Positions 9,257 to 18,143 of a stretch of 64,000 nt of DNA are shown here, piece after piece. Each line of letters opens with the position of its first letter. The stretch's first letter is position 1. The position numbers and the translations under genes were made by a program. The DNA comes from Holophagales bacterium (GTDB taxonomy: Bacteria; Acidobacteriota; Thermoanaerobaculia; Multivoradales; Multivoraceae), in assembly GCA_009843505.1 (NCBI GenBank), contig VYDI01000043.1, forward strand, positions 1 through 64,000, read 5' to 3'. The notes below the pieces were generated by a model. It was not told the origin of the DNA, did not search any database, and was given only the letters and a program-made list of their open reading frames with translations.

Positions 9257-11461
9257 TCAGGGCTGCCAGAGGTAGTTGAACTTGACGATCAACTCTCGGC
9301 GGGCGGTCTCCCTGGCGCTGAAGGTCGGTGCTAGCCAGTTGTGGTTGTAGACGACGAAGAGGTTGGCGCCGGGCTTGTAGATCCAGTTGAAGCGCACGTT
9401 GACGCCGGCCAGTTGGGCCGCTTCGTTGTACTGCGCGAGTGTGTTGAGGCGCAGGTCCGGGCTGAAAGCGGCGTCGAGGCGGACGGTGTAGATCGTGGCG
9501 GTGAAGTCGCCCTGGGGCAGCGTCACGTCGTTGTAGTTCCACTGGAACTCGGTCAGCAGGTGGCGCGACAGGCGGACGAAACTGGACAGCATGTAGCTGC
9601 GACGGTCGCCGCTGAAGAACTCGCCGACGTTGATGTTGCCGCGCCATGCCAGACGCCGTCCCTGGTTGGAGAAGCCCCGCAGGAAGATTGAATCGAACTT
9701 GTAGAGGCCCGCTGGAATCACGATCCCGGGGCGGATCTCGAAGGGCTCGAAGAGCTGTTCGACGTCGTTGACGAACGCCAGGCGAAACCGGTCGTCGCCC
9801 GTGGTGCGCATGCCGATGGGCGCCAGGAGGAGCTTGCGGCTCTCGATCCGGCCCACGCTCTCCCGCTCGAAGTAGTCCAGTTCGGCCTCCAGTACGAGGC
9901 TGCGGACGACGCCGCGGTTGACCCGTGGCTCCCAGCGCACCGTCGGGTGGTAGCGGCGGAAGTCCCGTCGCAGGAGGAAACCGGAGCCAGGGTTGAAGTC
10001 GCGCTGGGCCTCCGTCAGATCGACGTTGGCGCGCACGGTGCGCGTCGTGTAGGCCCAGCCAGTGCCGAGCGCGCCTGTGTCTCCGCTCCGACCTTCATCC
10101 TCACTGGCGGCGCCGAACAGGTAGAACTGGGACTGCCGGTTCGGCTTGTAGTCGAGATCGACGCCGTAGAGTTGGTTCGTCGCGCCGCCGCGCGGATCGA
10201 GTTCGGTGTAGATCATCCCGACACTGGAACGTTCGCCGAGGTTGCGCTTGAGGCGGAAGACGCTGTGTTGGGTGGCGGCCGTTGCGGGCCTGGTTCCGGC
10301 CGCAACGGCCTCGGTCCCCACCGTCAGCAGCCCCAGGTTCCAGTCCCCGGCCCGCCCGGTCAGGCGGGCGCCGACGTCGATGGGAACCTCCTCACCGCGG
10401 TCGAGGCCGATGCGCCTCGAGAAGAAGGTCTTCATCAAGGGCGGCCGATTGCCTCCCCCGGGACTCGGCGGACCGAACTCGAAGATGCCCGCGTTCTCCA
10501 GGAAGAACTCCCGCTTCTCGGGGAAGAAGAGGGAGAAGCGGGTCAGGTTGACCTGCTGCTGGTCCACCTCCACCTGAGCGAAGTCGGTGTTGTAGGTGAG
10601 ATCGAGGGTCAGCGACTTCGTCAGTCCCCACTTCAGGTCGATGCCGCCGTCGATGTCGTCGATCGTTCCACTTGCCTCGTTTCGCGGCTCTTCCGCGGCG
10701 GAGGCCAGCACGAAGGGCTTGACGTCGAGGCGCCGTCCCGGCTTGACACCCGAGATGCCGGTGAGATCGCCGGCGAGCGAGACCCAGTGCGCCGCGTACA
10801 TGCGGCTGACGGCGCGTGGGCCGATCTCGCGGCCGATCGGCGCCCAGTTGCTCTCTTCGTTGGTCCGGCGGACCACCCTGCGGACGTTGAGGCCCCACAC
10901 GCTTTGGGTCGGATCGAAGCGGAGGGTCGAGAAGGGGATCGCCACCTCGGCCTGCCAGCCGTCCGCCGTTTGCCGTGCCGTCGCGTTCCAGACGCCGTTC
11001 CACTCGACGTTCTGGTCCTTGCCCTCGTCGGTGACCAGGGAGTCAGTGCGGGCGCCGAGTGGGTTGACCTCGAAGCTGAAGCTGTTGCGCTGGTCGTGGA
11101 AGGTGTCGAGCACGATCGCCAGCGAGTCGTCGTTGCGTCCGTGGTCCGAGTCGCGCTGCAGTTCCTTGGCGACGATGGCCTCCGGCTGTGAGTCGAAGGC
11201 GCGGATTCCGAAGTAGAGGATGTCCTCCGTGTAGACGACGGAGAACTCGGTCTGCTGGGCGGCCGGCCGGTCGTCCTCCGGCTCGCGCGCGGTGAAGTTG
11301 GAGCCGACGGGTGCGCGGTCCCAGGCGGCCTCGTCGAGCACCCCGTCGACGCGAATCGGCGTGTCGATCCGGAGCGCCTCGATGGTTGGTCGTGGGCTCG
11401 TGCTCGTCTGTGCGGCTACGGGGGAGTGGAGAAGTCCGAGGGCGAGGAGGAGTCCCGCCAC
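9257..11461 (-). CDS. CBM9-like / DUF5916-type outer-membrane protein
   Basis: The N-terminal part after the signal peptide (GLLLALGLLHSPVAAQ) is a family-9 carbohydrate-binding-like beta domain, recognisable by IRVDGVLDEAAWDRAP and YFGIRAFDS. The long C-terminal part is rich in alternating amphipathic strands and ends in an aromatic strand (NYLWQP), typical of DUF5916 outer-membrane barrels. It contains FFPEKREFFLENAGIFEFG, a hallmark of that family. The frame extends upstream to an ATG at 11560, but those codons translate a REP-like repeat, so the GTG at 11461 is preferred (734 residues). It is probably a surface barrel with a carbohydrate- or peptide-related role; the substrate is unknown. 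Confidence 0.75.
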   Translation of the reverse strand: MAGLLLALGLLHSPVAAQTSTSPRPTIEALRIDTPIRVDGVLDEAAWDRAPVGSNFTAREPEDDRPAAQQTEFSVVYTEDILYFGIRAFDSQPEAIVAKELQRDSDHGRNDDSLAIVLDTFHDQRNSFSFEVNPLGARTDSLVTDEGKDQNVEWNGVWNATARQTADGWQAEVAIPFSTLRFDPTQSVWGLNVRRVVRRTNEESNWAPIGREIGPRAVSRMYAAHWVSLAGDLTGISGVKPGRRLDVKPFVLASAAEEPRNEASGTIDDIDGGIDLKWGLTKSLTLDLTYNTDFAQVEVDQQQVNLTRFSLFFPEKREFFLENAGIFEFGPPSPGGGNRPPLMKTFFSRRIGLDRGEEVPIDVGARLTGRAGDWNLGLLTVGTEAVAAGTRPATAATQHSVFRLKRNLGERSSVGMIYTELDPRGGATNQLYGVDLDYKPNRQSQFYLFGAASEDEGRSGDTGALGTGWAYTTRTVRANVDLTEAQRDFNPGSGFLLRRDFRRYHPTVRWEPRVNRGVVRSLVLEAELDYFERESVGRIESRKLLLAPIGMRTTGDDRFRLAFVNDVEQLFEPFEIRPGIVIPAGLYKFDSIFLRGFSNQGRRLAWRGNINVGEFFSGDRRSYMLSSFVRLSRHLLTEFQWNYNDVTLPQGDFTATIYTVRLDAAFSPDLRLNTLAQYNEAAQLAGVNVRFNWIYKPGANLFVVYNHNWLAPTFSARETARRELIVKFNYLWQP

Positions 11462-11465
11462 GATA

Positions 11466-11523
11466 CGGCCGCCGCTTCGCGGCGCGTCTCTCAGAGGCCG
11501 GCGGGGACGCCGGCGCACCCAGT
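11466..11523 (-). repeat. REP-like palindromic element, copy A
   Basis: On the minus strand it reads ACTGGGTGCGCCGGCGTCC followed by a GCCGGC arm and a second small hairpin with arms CGCCGC/GCGGCG. It lies between the ThDP enzyme gene and the CBM9/DUF5916 gene and overlaps the longest possible frame of the latter. A further module upstream on the element strand (GCCCGCTGCGCCG) is shared with copy E. Confidence 0.75.
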
Positions 11524-11572
11524 GTGCGACCACTTCCCTGCGCGTCGGCGCAGCGGGCACGCTGCGGATCTC

Positions 11573-13432
11573 CTAGACCGCCTTCGTTCGCTGGTCGGCG
11601 AGGCTGAACTCCTGGTGCCAGGTGGAGTCGCCGCCATCGCCCTTGCGATCGACGACGACATCGACGAGGAACGGCTCGCCGGCGCGCGTGACCTCGATGC
11701 CGCGGCGGATCGCCGGCCGCAGGTCGGCCGCCGACTCGACGGTGACGCCGTCGACGCCCTGGCTCCTGGCCAACGCGGCGAAGTCGATGTCGGGATCGCC
11801 GAGGTGCATGCCGGTGTACCGGTTGGCGGCCTTCATCCTGCCGTCGTAGCGGGCATAGGCGAAGCGCACCGTCTGGTAGTTCCGGTTGTTCGTGACCACG
11901 CTCAGCACCGGCACGCCGTAGCGGGCCTGGCTCCAGAAGCCGGCGGCGCTGTACATGACCGAACCGTCGCCGATGCTGCAGACGACCTGCCGGTCGGGCT
12001 GGCCAAGCTTGGCGCCGGTCGCGGCGCCGACGCCCCAGCCGAGGCCGGCGCCGGATGTGGCGAGCCAGGTCTTCTCGTCGTCGCGGTGGCCGGTGGAGAA
12101 GAACTGGTTCGAGCCGCTCAGGTTCTCGCTGACGATGATCGCGTTCGGGTCGAGCTCGGTCTCGAGCACGTGGCCCAGCTCGTCGGCGTGGATGGGGCTG
12201 CGTCCCACGTTCGCTCGGTCGAGCTGGGGCTGCCTGCGGGCGGAGTCGGCTCTCGAGGAGCGGATCTTCTTGCGGCGGTCGTCGGTCGTGAGCGATTCGA
12301 CAGCCTCGACGAGCGCCTCCGCGGCGAGCTTCGTGTTCGCGACCACGGCACGGCCGAAGGGGCGGTCGCCGCCGATGGCCCCGGTGTTCAGGCCGATCCA
12401 GGCACTTTGGGAGCCCTCCGCGTCGGGCCCGGCGGCGGCGGTGCCGCCGATGTCGCCGACGCCGATGCGAAGGACGAAGTCGCGGCCGCGGCTGTTGTAG
12501 CCGCCGGCGAACAGTGGGTGCATGCGCGGGAAGTTGTGGAACGGCCAATTCGCGTCGGCCACCGGAACGTTGAGCAGCTCCGCGAGCTCCAGCACCGCCT
12601 GCTGGGCGCCCGCCTTGCTGACCTCGTCGCCGACGTGGAGGATCGGCGCCTCCGCCTCGATCAACATCCGCGCCACGGCCTCGATGTCCTCCGTGCGGGC
12701 GGGAATGTCGTCCGGAATGATGAAGGAGGGACGGTCGTGGATTGTGGCGGAGACGCCCTTGGCCTCCAGGGCGTGGTTGGCCAGGGCCAGGTAAGTCGGG
12801 CCGCCGGGCGCCGTCGTCGCCACCTTGAAGGCGCGCCGGAGCATGACCGGAATGGACTCCGGATCCCGCGTCTCCCAGGACATCTTCGTGAACTGCCGGT
12901 TCACGTCCTTCTGGTCGAAGCCGGGTCGTGCCGCCAGCAGCAGGTTGTCGTCCTGCATCTCGTTGTCGAGCAGGCCCGCGGTGACGATCAGGGCGGAGCC
13001 GTCGCGGCTCGAGTTGTAGAGCTGGCCCGCGGATTGGGCGGTGCCGGCGATCACGTGGACGTTCACCAGTGCCGGTTCGCCCGAGGCCTTGTGGTAGCCG
13101 TCGGCCATCGAGATGACGATCCCCTCGTGCAGCCCCATGATGAGCTGCATCTTCGGGCGGTCGAGGAAGGCGTCGAACAGGCCGACCTCGAAGGAACCGG
13201 GATTGGTGAACAGGAATCGGACGCCGGCCGCCTCCATCTGTTCGACCATCAGCTCGCCGCCGGTGCCGGTGGCGGTACGGCTGCCTGTCTCCGGATCGGC
13301 GTTCGCCGCCGCGGCCGCGGCGTTGGCGGTGGACTCCGCGATCGTGCCGGTCAGCCCCAGCGCGGTCAGCGCCTGGATGAACCCGCGGCGCGAGAGATCG
13401 TTGCGGAGGAAGCGGTAGACCAGTTCGTTCAC
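11573..13432 (-). CDS. Tat-exported thiamine-diphosphate-dependent enzyme (acetolactate synthase / benzoylformate decarboxylase type)
   Basis: 619 residues from a GTG start with a good GGAGG upstream. The N-terminus has a twin-arginine signal (LSRRGFIQALTALGLTG) and then the three-domain ThDP fold. The catalytic Glu is E103 in GLHEGIVISMADGY. The C-terminal ThDP/Mg motif runs from GDGS (near 488) to NN (near 513). The central domain is less conserved. Family members usually act in the cytoplasm on 2-oxo acids, so a Tat signal is unusual. It is separated by a repeat from the next gene downstream and divergent from rpmB. The substrate cannot be assigned. Confidence 0.8.
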   Translation of the reverse strand: MNELVYRFLRNDLSRRGFIQALTALGLTGTIAESTANAAAAAANADPETGSRTATGTGGELMVEQMEAAGVRFLFTNPGSFEVGLFDAFLDRPKMQLIMGLHEGIVISMADGYHKASGEPALVNVHVIAGTAQSAGQLYNSSRDGSALIVTAGLLDNEMQDDNLLLAARPGFDQKDVNRQFTKMSWETRDPESIPVMLRRAFKVATTAPGGPTYLALANHALEAKGVSATIHDRPSFIIPDDIPARTEDIEAVARMLIEAEAPILHVGDEVSKAGAQQAVLELAELLNVPVADANWPFHNFPRMHPLFAGGYNSRGRDFVLRIGVGDIGGTAAAGPDAEGSQSAWIGLNTGAIGGDRPFGRAVVANTKLAAEALVEAVESLTTDDRRKKIRSSRADSARRQPQLDRANVGRSPIHADELGHVLETELDPNAIIVSENLSGSNQFFSTGHRDDEKTWLATSGAGLGWGVGAATGAKLGQPDRQVVCSIGDGSVMYSAAGFWSQARYGVPVLSVVTNNRNYQTVRFAYARYDGRMKAANRYTGMHLGDPDIDFAALARSQGVDGVTVESAADLRPAIRRGIEVTRAGEPFLVDVVVDRKGDGGDSTWHQEFSLADQRTKAV

Positions 13433-13452
13433 GGTGAGTCCTCCCGATTGGT

Positions 13453-13468
13453 GCGCCTGTTAAGGCGC
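13453..13468 (-). promoter_or_regulatory. Palindrome in the leader of the ThDP enzyme gene
   Basis: GCGCCTGTTAAGGCGC is a perfect 6-base inverted repeat with a GTTA loop. It lies about 20 bases before the GTG start, between a possible TGTTACGCT extended -10 (13493-13501, minus strand) and the ribosome binding site. It could be an operator or an mRNA hairpin. Confidence 0.35.
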
Positions 13469-13541
13469 CGGCGTGCGATGCTGCGGGTCCACAGCGTAAC
13501 AGCCGGCGGCGACGTGGGCCGCGGCACGGTGAGCCGATCGC

Positions 13542-13550
13542 TGCTATGAT
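13542..13550 (+). promoter_or_regulatory. Probable extended -10 promoter of rpmB
   Basis: TGCTATGAT, with the -10 hexamer TATGAT at 13545-13550, lies 63 bases before the rpmB ATG, with GGAG close to the start codon. No convincing -35 is visible. The same TGCTAyGAy pattern precedes three other genes in this window. Confidence 0.5.
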
Positions 13551-13613
13551 CGCGCGCCGAACGAGACCGCCCCGACGCTCGCTGCAGCGACGTCGCGCTG
13601 ATGGAGTCCTGAC

Positions 13614-13853
13614 ATGCCCAGAGTCTGCCGGATCACCGGCAAGAAGCCGCTGAGCGGCCACAACATCTCGCACGCGCACAACGTCACGAACAAGTGGCAG
13701 CGGCCGAACATCCAGACCAAGCGGCTGTATGTTCCCGAGCTGAGGCGGACGCTCAAGCTCAAGGTGTCGACCCGCGCGCTCCGCACGATCGACAAGAAGG
13801 GCCTGATGCCCTATCTGAAGAGCCGCGGCCTGACGCTTCGCGACATCACGTAG
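13614..13853 (+). CDS. rpmB: 50S ribosomal protein L28
   Basis: 79 residues with the L28 hallmarks: MPRVCRITGKKPLSGHNISH at the N-terminus, KWQRPNIQTKRLYVPEL in the middle and KKGLMPYLKSRG near the end. Length is normal. It binds 23S rRNA in the large subunit. It stands alone here, transcribed from its own promoter region and convergent with the flotillin gene; their 3' ends overlap by 8 bases. Confidence 0.97.
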   Translation: MPRVCRITGKKPLSGHNISHAHNVTNKWQRPNIQTKRLYVPELRRTLKLKVSTRALRTIDKKGLMPYLKSRGLTLRDIT

Positions 13854-15273
13854 GCGCCTCAGAGTCGGGATCGGCTTCGGGCTTCTCGGACGAAGCCGCC
13901 TCGCCCTCCTCGCGGCTGCCCAGGTACTCCGGCAGCTTGATGCCGACGTTCTTCGTCAGCTCGTGGAGCGGCGGCAGGGAACCAACCAGGCCGGAGACGA
14001 AGTCCGCGGTGGCGGTCTTGCCGTTCTCGCCGCGGCCGCCGTCCCAGACCGTGACGTTGTCGATCTTGAGACCGGCGATCGCCTTGACCTGCTCTTCGAC
14101 AAGCTTGGGCAGTTGCTCGGTGGCCAGGAGCAGCGCCGCGTTGTCCGCGCCGCCGATCGCGTCGACGATCTGGTCGAAGCCCTCGGCCTTCTTCTTGAGG
14201 ATCGCCTCGATACCTGCCGCTTCGGCTTCCTGGAGGCGCTGAATCCGGTCGGCGTCTGCGTCGGTCAGCGACCGGATGCCGTCGGCCTCGCCGCGCTTCA
14301 GGCGACGGTTGCGCTCGGCCTCGGCTTCGGCCAGGGTGGCGATCTCTTCCTTCTTGATCTCGGCGGGGACGACGACGTCCGCCCGCTGGGTCGCCTGCTC
14401 ACGGCTGGCGCGCGCGACCTCGGACTCCTGCTGCGCCGCGTAGGCTTCCTGCAACGCCTGGGCGGCCTTGACCTTCTCGGCGGCTGAGGCGTCGCGCTCG
14501 GCTTCGGCCTCTTCCTTTCTCCGCTGAGAGTCGGACTGGGCCACCCGCACCGCGGATTCGTTCTCGCCCTCCTGGGCCGTCGCCCGGGCCTCGGCGACCT
14601 GGATGCGCCGGTCGCGCTCCGCTGCCGCGGCGCCGACTTCGCCATCGCGTTCCTGCTCGGCGACCTTGACCTTCGCTTCGTTGATCGCGCGCGCCGCGGC
14701 CTCCTTGCCGAGCGCGTCGATGTAGCCGGACTCGTCCGTGATGTCCTGGATGTTCACGTTGATCAGCCGCAGGCCGACCTTCTTCAGCTCGACTTCGACG
14801 CCGTTCGAGATGTTCTCGATCAGCTTGTCGCGGTCGGCGTTGATCTCCTCGATCGGCATGGTCGCCAGGACCACGCGCATCTGGCCGAAGATGATGTCGC
14901 GGGCGAGCGCCGACACGCGCTCCATCTGCATGCCCAGCAGGCGCTCGGCCGCGTTCTCCATCACCCCGGACTCGGTCGAGATGCCGACGGTGAACGTCGA
15001 CGGGCAGTTGACGCGGATGTTCTGCTTCGACAGCGCGCCGGTCAGGTTGATGTCCATCGTCATCGGTTCGAGATCGAGGAACTGGTGCGCCTGCAGGATC
15101 GGGATGATGAACGCAGCGCCGCCGTGGTAGCACTTCGCCGAACCGGTGCCGCCGATCTTGCCGTAGACCACGAGGATGCGGTCCGACGGGCAGCGGCGGT
15201 ACCGGCTCGAGAGCGAGAAGATGAGGATGAGGACCGCCGCCAGGGCGGACAGGATGAGGATGATCAGGTCCAC
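13846..15273 (-). CDS. Flotillin-like SPFH/band-7 membrane protein
   Basis: 475 residues. An N-terminal membrane anchor (MDLIILILSALAAVLILIF) is followed by the SPFH domain (about 30-200, with FIIPILQAHQFLDLEPMTM). Then comes a long Ala/Glu/Arg coiled coil (about 200-390, many AEAERD-type repeats) and a C-terminal flotillin tail (ATEQLPKLVEEQVKAIAGL). Flotillins scaffold ordered membrane domains as large oligomers. The next gene downstream in the same direction encodes an NfeD-like partner upstream in transcription order, as in the Bacillus yuaF-floT operon. Confidence 0.9.
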   Translation of the reverse strand: MDLIILILSALAAVLILIFSLSSRYRRCPSDRILVVYGKIGGTGSAKCYHGGAAFIIPILQAHQFLDLEPMTMDINLTGALSKQNIRVNCPSTFTVGISTESGVMENAAERLLGMQMERVSALARDIIFGQMRVVLATMPIEEINADRDKLIENISNGVEVELKKVGLRLINVNIQDITDESGYIDALGKEAAARAINEAKVKVAEQERDGEVGAAAAERDRRIQVAEARATAQEGENESAVRVAQSDSQRRKEEAEAERDASAAEKVKAAQALQEAYAAQQESEVARASREQATQRADVVVPAEIKKEEIATLAEAEAERNRRLKRGEADGIRSLTDADADRIQRLQEAEAAGIEAILKKKAEGFDQIVDAIGGADNAALLLATEQLPKLVEEQVKAIAGLKIDNVTVWDGGRGENGKTATADFVSGLVGSLPPLHELTKNVGIKLPEYLGSREEGEAASSEKPEADPDSEAPT

Positions 15274-15289
15274 GTATGGAGTCTCCTAG

Positions 15290-15880
15290 CTACTGGCTGG
15301 TTTCTTTCGGGTCGTCGGCTTCCGCGTCGAGGGGAGCGACGAGCAGGGTGTTCTGATCGAGGAGGTCGACCACGCGGATGCGGGTGAGAGTCGGCAGGTC
15401 CTGGTCATGCCGCGTCATCGCGGCGACCGTCCGCAGGCGGCCCTGGACCAGAACCTCGACCTGGCCGGGCTTCTCGAGGCTGGCGCCGATCGGCGCGTAG
15501 ACCTTGCCGGCCACGCCGACCGCGTTCCTGTAGTCGATCGTGCCGCTGTGGCGAAGGCCCATCATCACGCGGATGATCAGGAGCAGGATGCCGGCGAAGA
15601 GGAGACCGACGATCGTGCCGCCGATCGACGCGGCCAGCGTGGAGTACCCGGCGCGCATCATCACAACGCCGGTCCAGCCGAAGCCGGCCAGAAACCCGCT
15701 GACCGTGCGCATCGAGAGCAGCGACGTGCCTTCGCCCTCGGCCGCGTCGAAGATGTCGTCGAGCCCGAAGACCGTGAGAATGACCTGAATCAGCAGGGCC
15801 AGGGCGGAGACGATGCCGAGCGCGTAGAAGACCCGGTATGCCCCTTCCAGGGAGCCCCACCAGTCGCTGACTGCTTCCAT
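15290..15880 (-). CDS. NfeD-like / YuaF-type membrane protein, flotillin partner
   Basis: 196 residues with several hydrophobic segments (VFYALGIVSALALLIQVILTV, and two between residues 55 and 110) and a C-terminal beta-rich soluble region (about 118-190), which fits an NfeD/OB-fold domain. It lies 16 bases upstream of the flotillin gene in the same direction, so they form an operon. NfeD proteins with this arrangement act with flotillin in membrane organisation. The assignment rests on topology and context more than on strong motifs. Confidence 0.7.
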   Translation of the reverse strand: MEAVSDWWGSLEGAYRVFYALGIVSALALLIQVILTVFGLDDIFDAAEGEGTSLLSMRTVSGFLAGFGWTGVVMMRAGYSTLAASIGGTIVGLLFAGILLLIIRVMMGLRHSGTIDYRNAVGVAGKVYAPIGASLEKPGQVEVLVQGRLRTVAAMTRHDQDLPTLTRIRVVDLLDQNTLLVAPLDAEADDPKETSQ

Positions 15881-15930
15881 CGCTCCTCCCTCTTCCTTCT
15901 ACGTGGTTTCGGAGTCCTTGGTTGAAGGCG

Positions 15931-17277
15931 TCAGGTGCTTCTTCCGGCTCGTTCGATGCCCCGCGCTTCGTCGACCCGGAGTAGCAGCAGGCCGCCAACC
16001 AGGAAGAACCCCAGGACGACGGCGATGCCGGCGCGCTGCCCGTAGCCGGCGGTGATGAGGCCCAGCAGCAGCGGACCGAGAAACGCCGTCGCCTTGCCGG
16101 AGAAGGCGAAGAAGCCGAAGAACTCGGACTCGTAGCGCTTGGGCGCGAACCGGCCCATGAGCGACCGGCTCGCCGACTGGTTGGGACCCATGAACAGGCC
16201 CAGCACCAGCGCCGCGCCCCAGAACCAGGCCTTGTTCGGCGCCGCGACCGCGACCAGGGAGCAGACGAACAGGCCGACCAGGCTCCAGAGCACGGTGGTG
16301 CGGCCGCCCAGCCGGTCGTCGACGAGCCCGAACAGGAACGCACCCAGTCCGGCCGCCACGTTGAGTGCGATGCCGAACACGATCACCTCCGCCGTGTCCA
16401 TGCCGAAGGTGCCCGCGGCGTAGACGCCGCCGAAGGCGAACACGGTGATCAGTCCGTCGTTGTAGATCAGGCGCGCGACGAGAAAGCGGACGATGTCCCG
16501 GAAATCACGGATCCGGGTCAGGGTGCGGCCGAGGTCCCGGAAGGCGCCGCGCACGGCTGCGACCGTGCCGGGAGTGGATGCGCCGCTGCGAGGGGTTGCT
16601 TCGTCGCGCATCACGATGAGCGCCGGCAGGCTGAAGACCAGGAACCAGGCGGCGACGAGCAGGTTCGAGGCGCGGACGTTGAAGCCGTCTTCCGTGCTGA
16701 GCGGGAGCCAGGGCGCACCCTCGCCGAGACCGATCAGCCCGAGCAGAGCGACCACGAGGCAGACGAGCCCTCCCGCGTAGCCGAGCCCCCACGCGTAGCC
16801 CGAGATCCGTCCGATCGTTCGGGGCGTCGACAACTGGGGCAGGAAGGCGTTGTAGAACACCATGCCGACCTCGAAACCGACGTTCGCGATGACGAACAGC
16901 GTCAGCGCCGAGAGAACTGCGTTGTCGCTTCCCGGGACGATGAAGGTCAGCCAGGCGGTGGCGCCGACCGAAACCGCAGTGGCGGCGACCAGGAAGCGGC
17001 GCCTGAGGCCCGAGCGGTCGGCCATCGCTCCCAGCAGCGGCGAGATGATGGCGATGATCAGGGAACTGATCGTGATCCCGCGCGACCACAGGGCGGTGCC
17101 GCGATCCGCGTCCTCGGCGAACGTCTGGGAGAAGTAGGTGGCGTAGACGAAGGTCACCACCAGGGTGGTGAACGCGGAGTTGGCCCAGTCGTAGAGACAC
17201 CAGGACGCCACCGCTCCGCGGCGGGCGGCAGGCTGCGATCCGCTGCCGCCAGGACCTAGAACGGTTCGTCCTCCCAC
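15931..17277 (-). CDS. MFS transporter, UMF1/Atg22-like
   Basis: 448 residues with about 12 hydrophobic segments. The family signature CLYDWANSAF is at about 27-36, with GAMADRSGLRRR in the first cytoplasmic loop and FMGPNQSASRSLMGRFAP late in the protein, as in the UMF1/Atg22 family. Homologues include vacuolar amino-acid effluxers in fungi; bacterial substrates are mostly unknown. The ATG start lies 22 bases inside the end of the enoyl-CoA hydratase gene, so the two are translated in one operon. Confidence 0.85.
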   Translation of the reverse strand: MGGRTVLGPGGSGSQPAARRGAVASWCLYDWANSAFTTLVVTFVYATYFSQTFAEDADRGTALWSRGITISSLIIAIISPLLGAMADRSGLRRRFLVAATAVSVGATAWLTFIVPGSDNAVLSALTLFVIANVGFEVGMVFYNAFLPQLSTPRTIGRISGYAWGLGYAGGLVCLVVALLGLIGLGEGAPWLPLSTEDGFNVRASNLLVAAWFLVFSLPALIVMRDEATPRSGASTPGTVAAVRGAFRDLGRTLTRIRDFRDIVRFLVARLIYNDGLITVFAFGGVYAAGTFGMDTAEVIVFGIALNVAAGLGAFLFGLVDDRLGGRTTVLWSLVGLFVCSLVAVAAPNKAWFWGAALVLGLFMGPNQSASRSLMGRFAPKRYESEFFGFFAFSGKATAFLGPLLLGLITAGYGQRAGIAVVLGFFLVGGLLLLRVDEARGIERAGRST

Positions 17278-18113
17278 CAGGGGAAGTAGGACGGCATGTC
17301 GGAACTCACCTTCATCGGGAACTCCGCCGGGCGCTTCTCGAGAAAGGAGGTCACGCCCTCCCTCGCGTCGTCACTCCTGCCGCGAGTGTAGATGCCCTTC
17401 GACTCCACCCGGTGCGCCGCCATCGGCGACTCGGCATCGAGCCCCTTCCACAGCATGTGCCGCGTGATCGCGACCGAAACCGGCGAGGTGTTGGCCGCAA
17501 TCTCCCGCGCCAGATCGCGCGCCGCGGGAAGCAGCTCGTCGGGCGGCAGAAGGCGACTGACCAGGCCGGCTTCGAGCGCTTCCGAGGCCGGAAAGACCCG
17601 GCCGCTCAGCGCCCACTCGGATGCTCTGCCCATACCGACCAGTCGGGGCAGGAAGTAGCTGCTGCAAGCCTCGGGCACCATCCCCCGGCGCACGAAGACG
17701 AAGCCCATCCGCGCCTCGGTGGAGGCGAGGCGGACGTCCATCGGCAGGGTCATCGTGATCCCGACACCGACCGCCGGGCCGTTGATCGCGGCGATGATCG
17801 GCTTGCGAAGGGCGTAGATCCGGAGCGACAGTACGCCGCCGCCGTCCCGGTAGTCGTCGAGGTCGGCGTTGGAACGGGCGAAGGTGTCGCCGCCTGAGGA
17901 CAGATCGGCGCCGGCGCAGAACCCCCGGCCTTTTCCAGTGACGACGATGGCGCGGACGTTGTCGTCCGCGTCCGCACGGTCGAAGGCGTCCATCATCTCC
18001 GCCATCATCTGGCCATTGAAGGCGTTGAGACGCTCGGGCCGGTTCAGCGTGATCGTGAGGACGCCGTCCTCGAGTTCCTGGCAGGTCGCGCGGTCGTGCG
18101 GTTCAGGGGCCAT
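17256..18113 (-). CDS. Enoyl-CoA hydratase/isomerase family protein
   Basis: 285 residues of crotonase fold: LTITLNRPERLNAFNGQM, the oxyanion-hole segment KGRGFCAGADLS, and IAAINGPAVGVGITM. The position of one of the usual hydratase Glu residues is occupied by a different residue (VRRGMVPEACSSYFLPRLVG retains a Glu), so hydratase versus isomerase cannot be settled. It acts on acyl-CoA thioesters in the cytoplasm. It lies 30 bases after glyA and overlaps the MFS gene. Confidence 0.85.
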   Translation of the reverse strand: MAPEPHDRATCQELEDGVLTITLNRPERLNAFNGQMMAEMMDAFDRADADDNVRAIVVTGKGRGFCAGADLSSGGDTFARSNADLDDYRDGGGVLSLRIYALRKPIIAAINGPAVGVGITMTLPMDVRLASTEARMGFVFVRRGMVPEACSSYFLPRLVGMGRASEWALSGRVFPASEALEAGLVSRLLPPDELLPAARDLAREIAANTSPVSVAITRHMLWKGLDAESPMAAHRVESKGIYTRGRSDDAREGVTSFLEKRPAEFPMKVSSDMPSYFPWWEDEPF

Positions 18114-18143
18114 TTGGTCCTTCAGTCTCCTGGCTTTCGTGTT

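Noticed and set aside
9257..9691. Small frames on both strands near the end of the DUF5916-type gene
   Set aside because: They lie within the well-supported barrel gene and show no independent start or family match.
11426..13549. Long plus-strand frame opposite the ThDP enzyme
   Set aside because: The minus-strand protein has all ThDP motifs; the plus frame is an antisense shadow.
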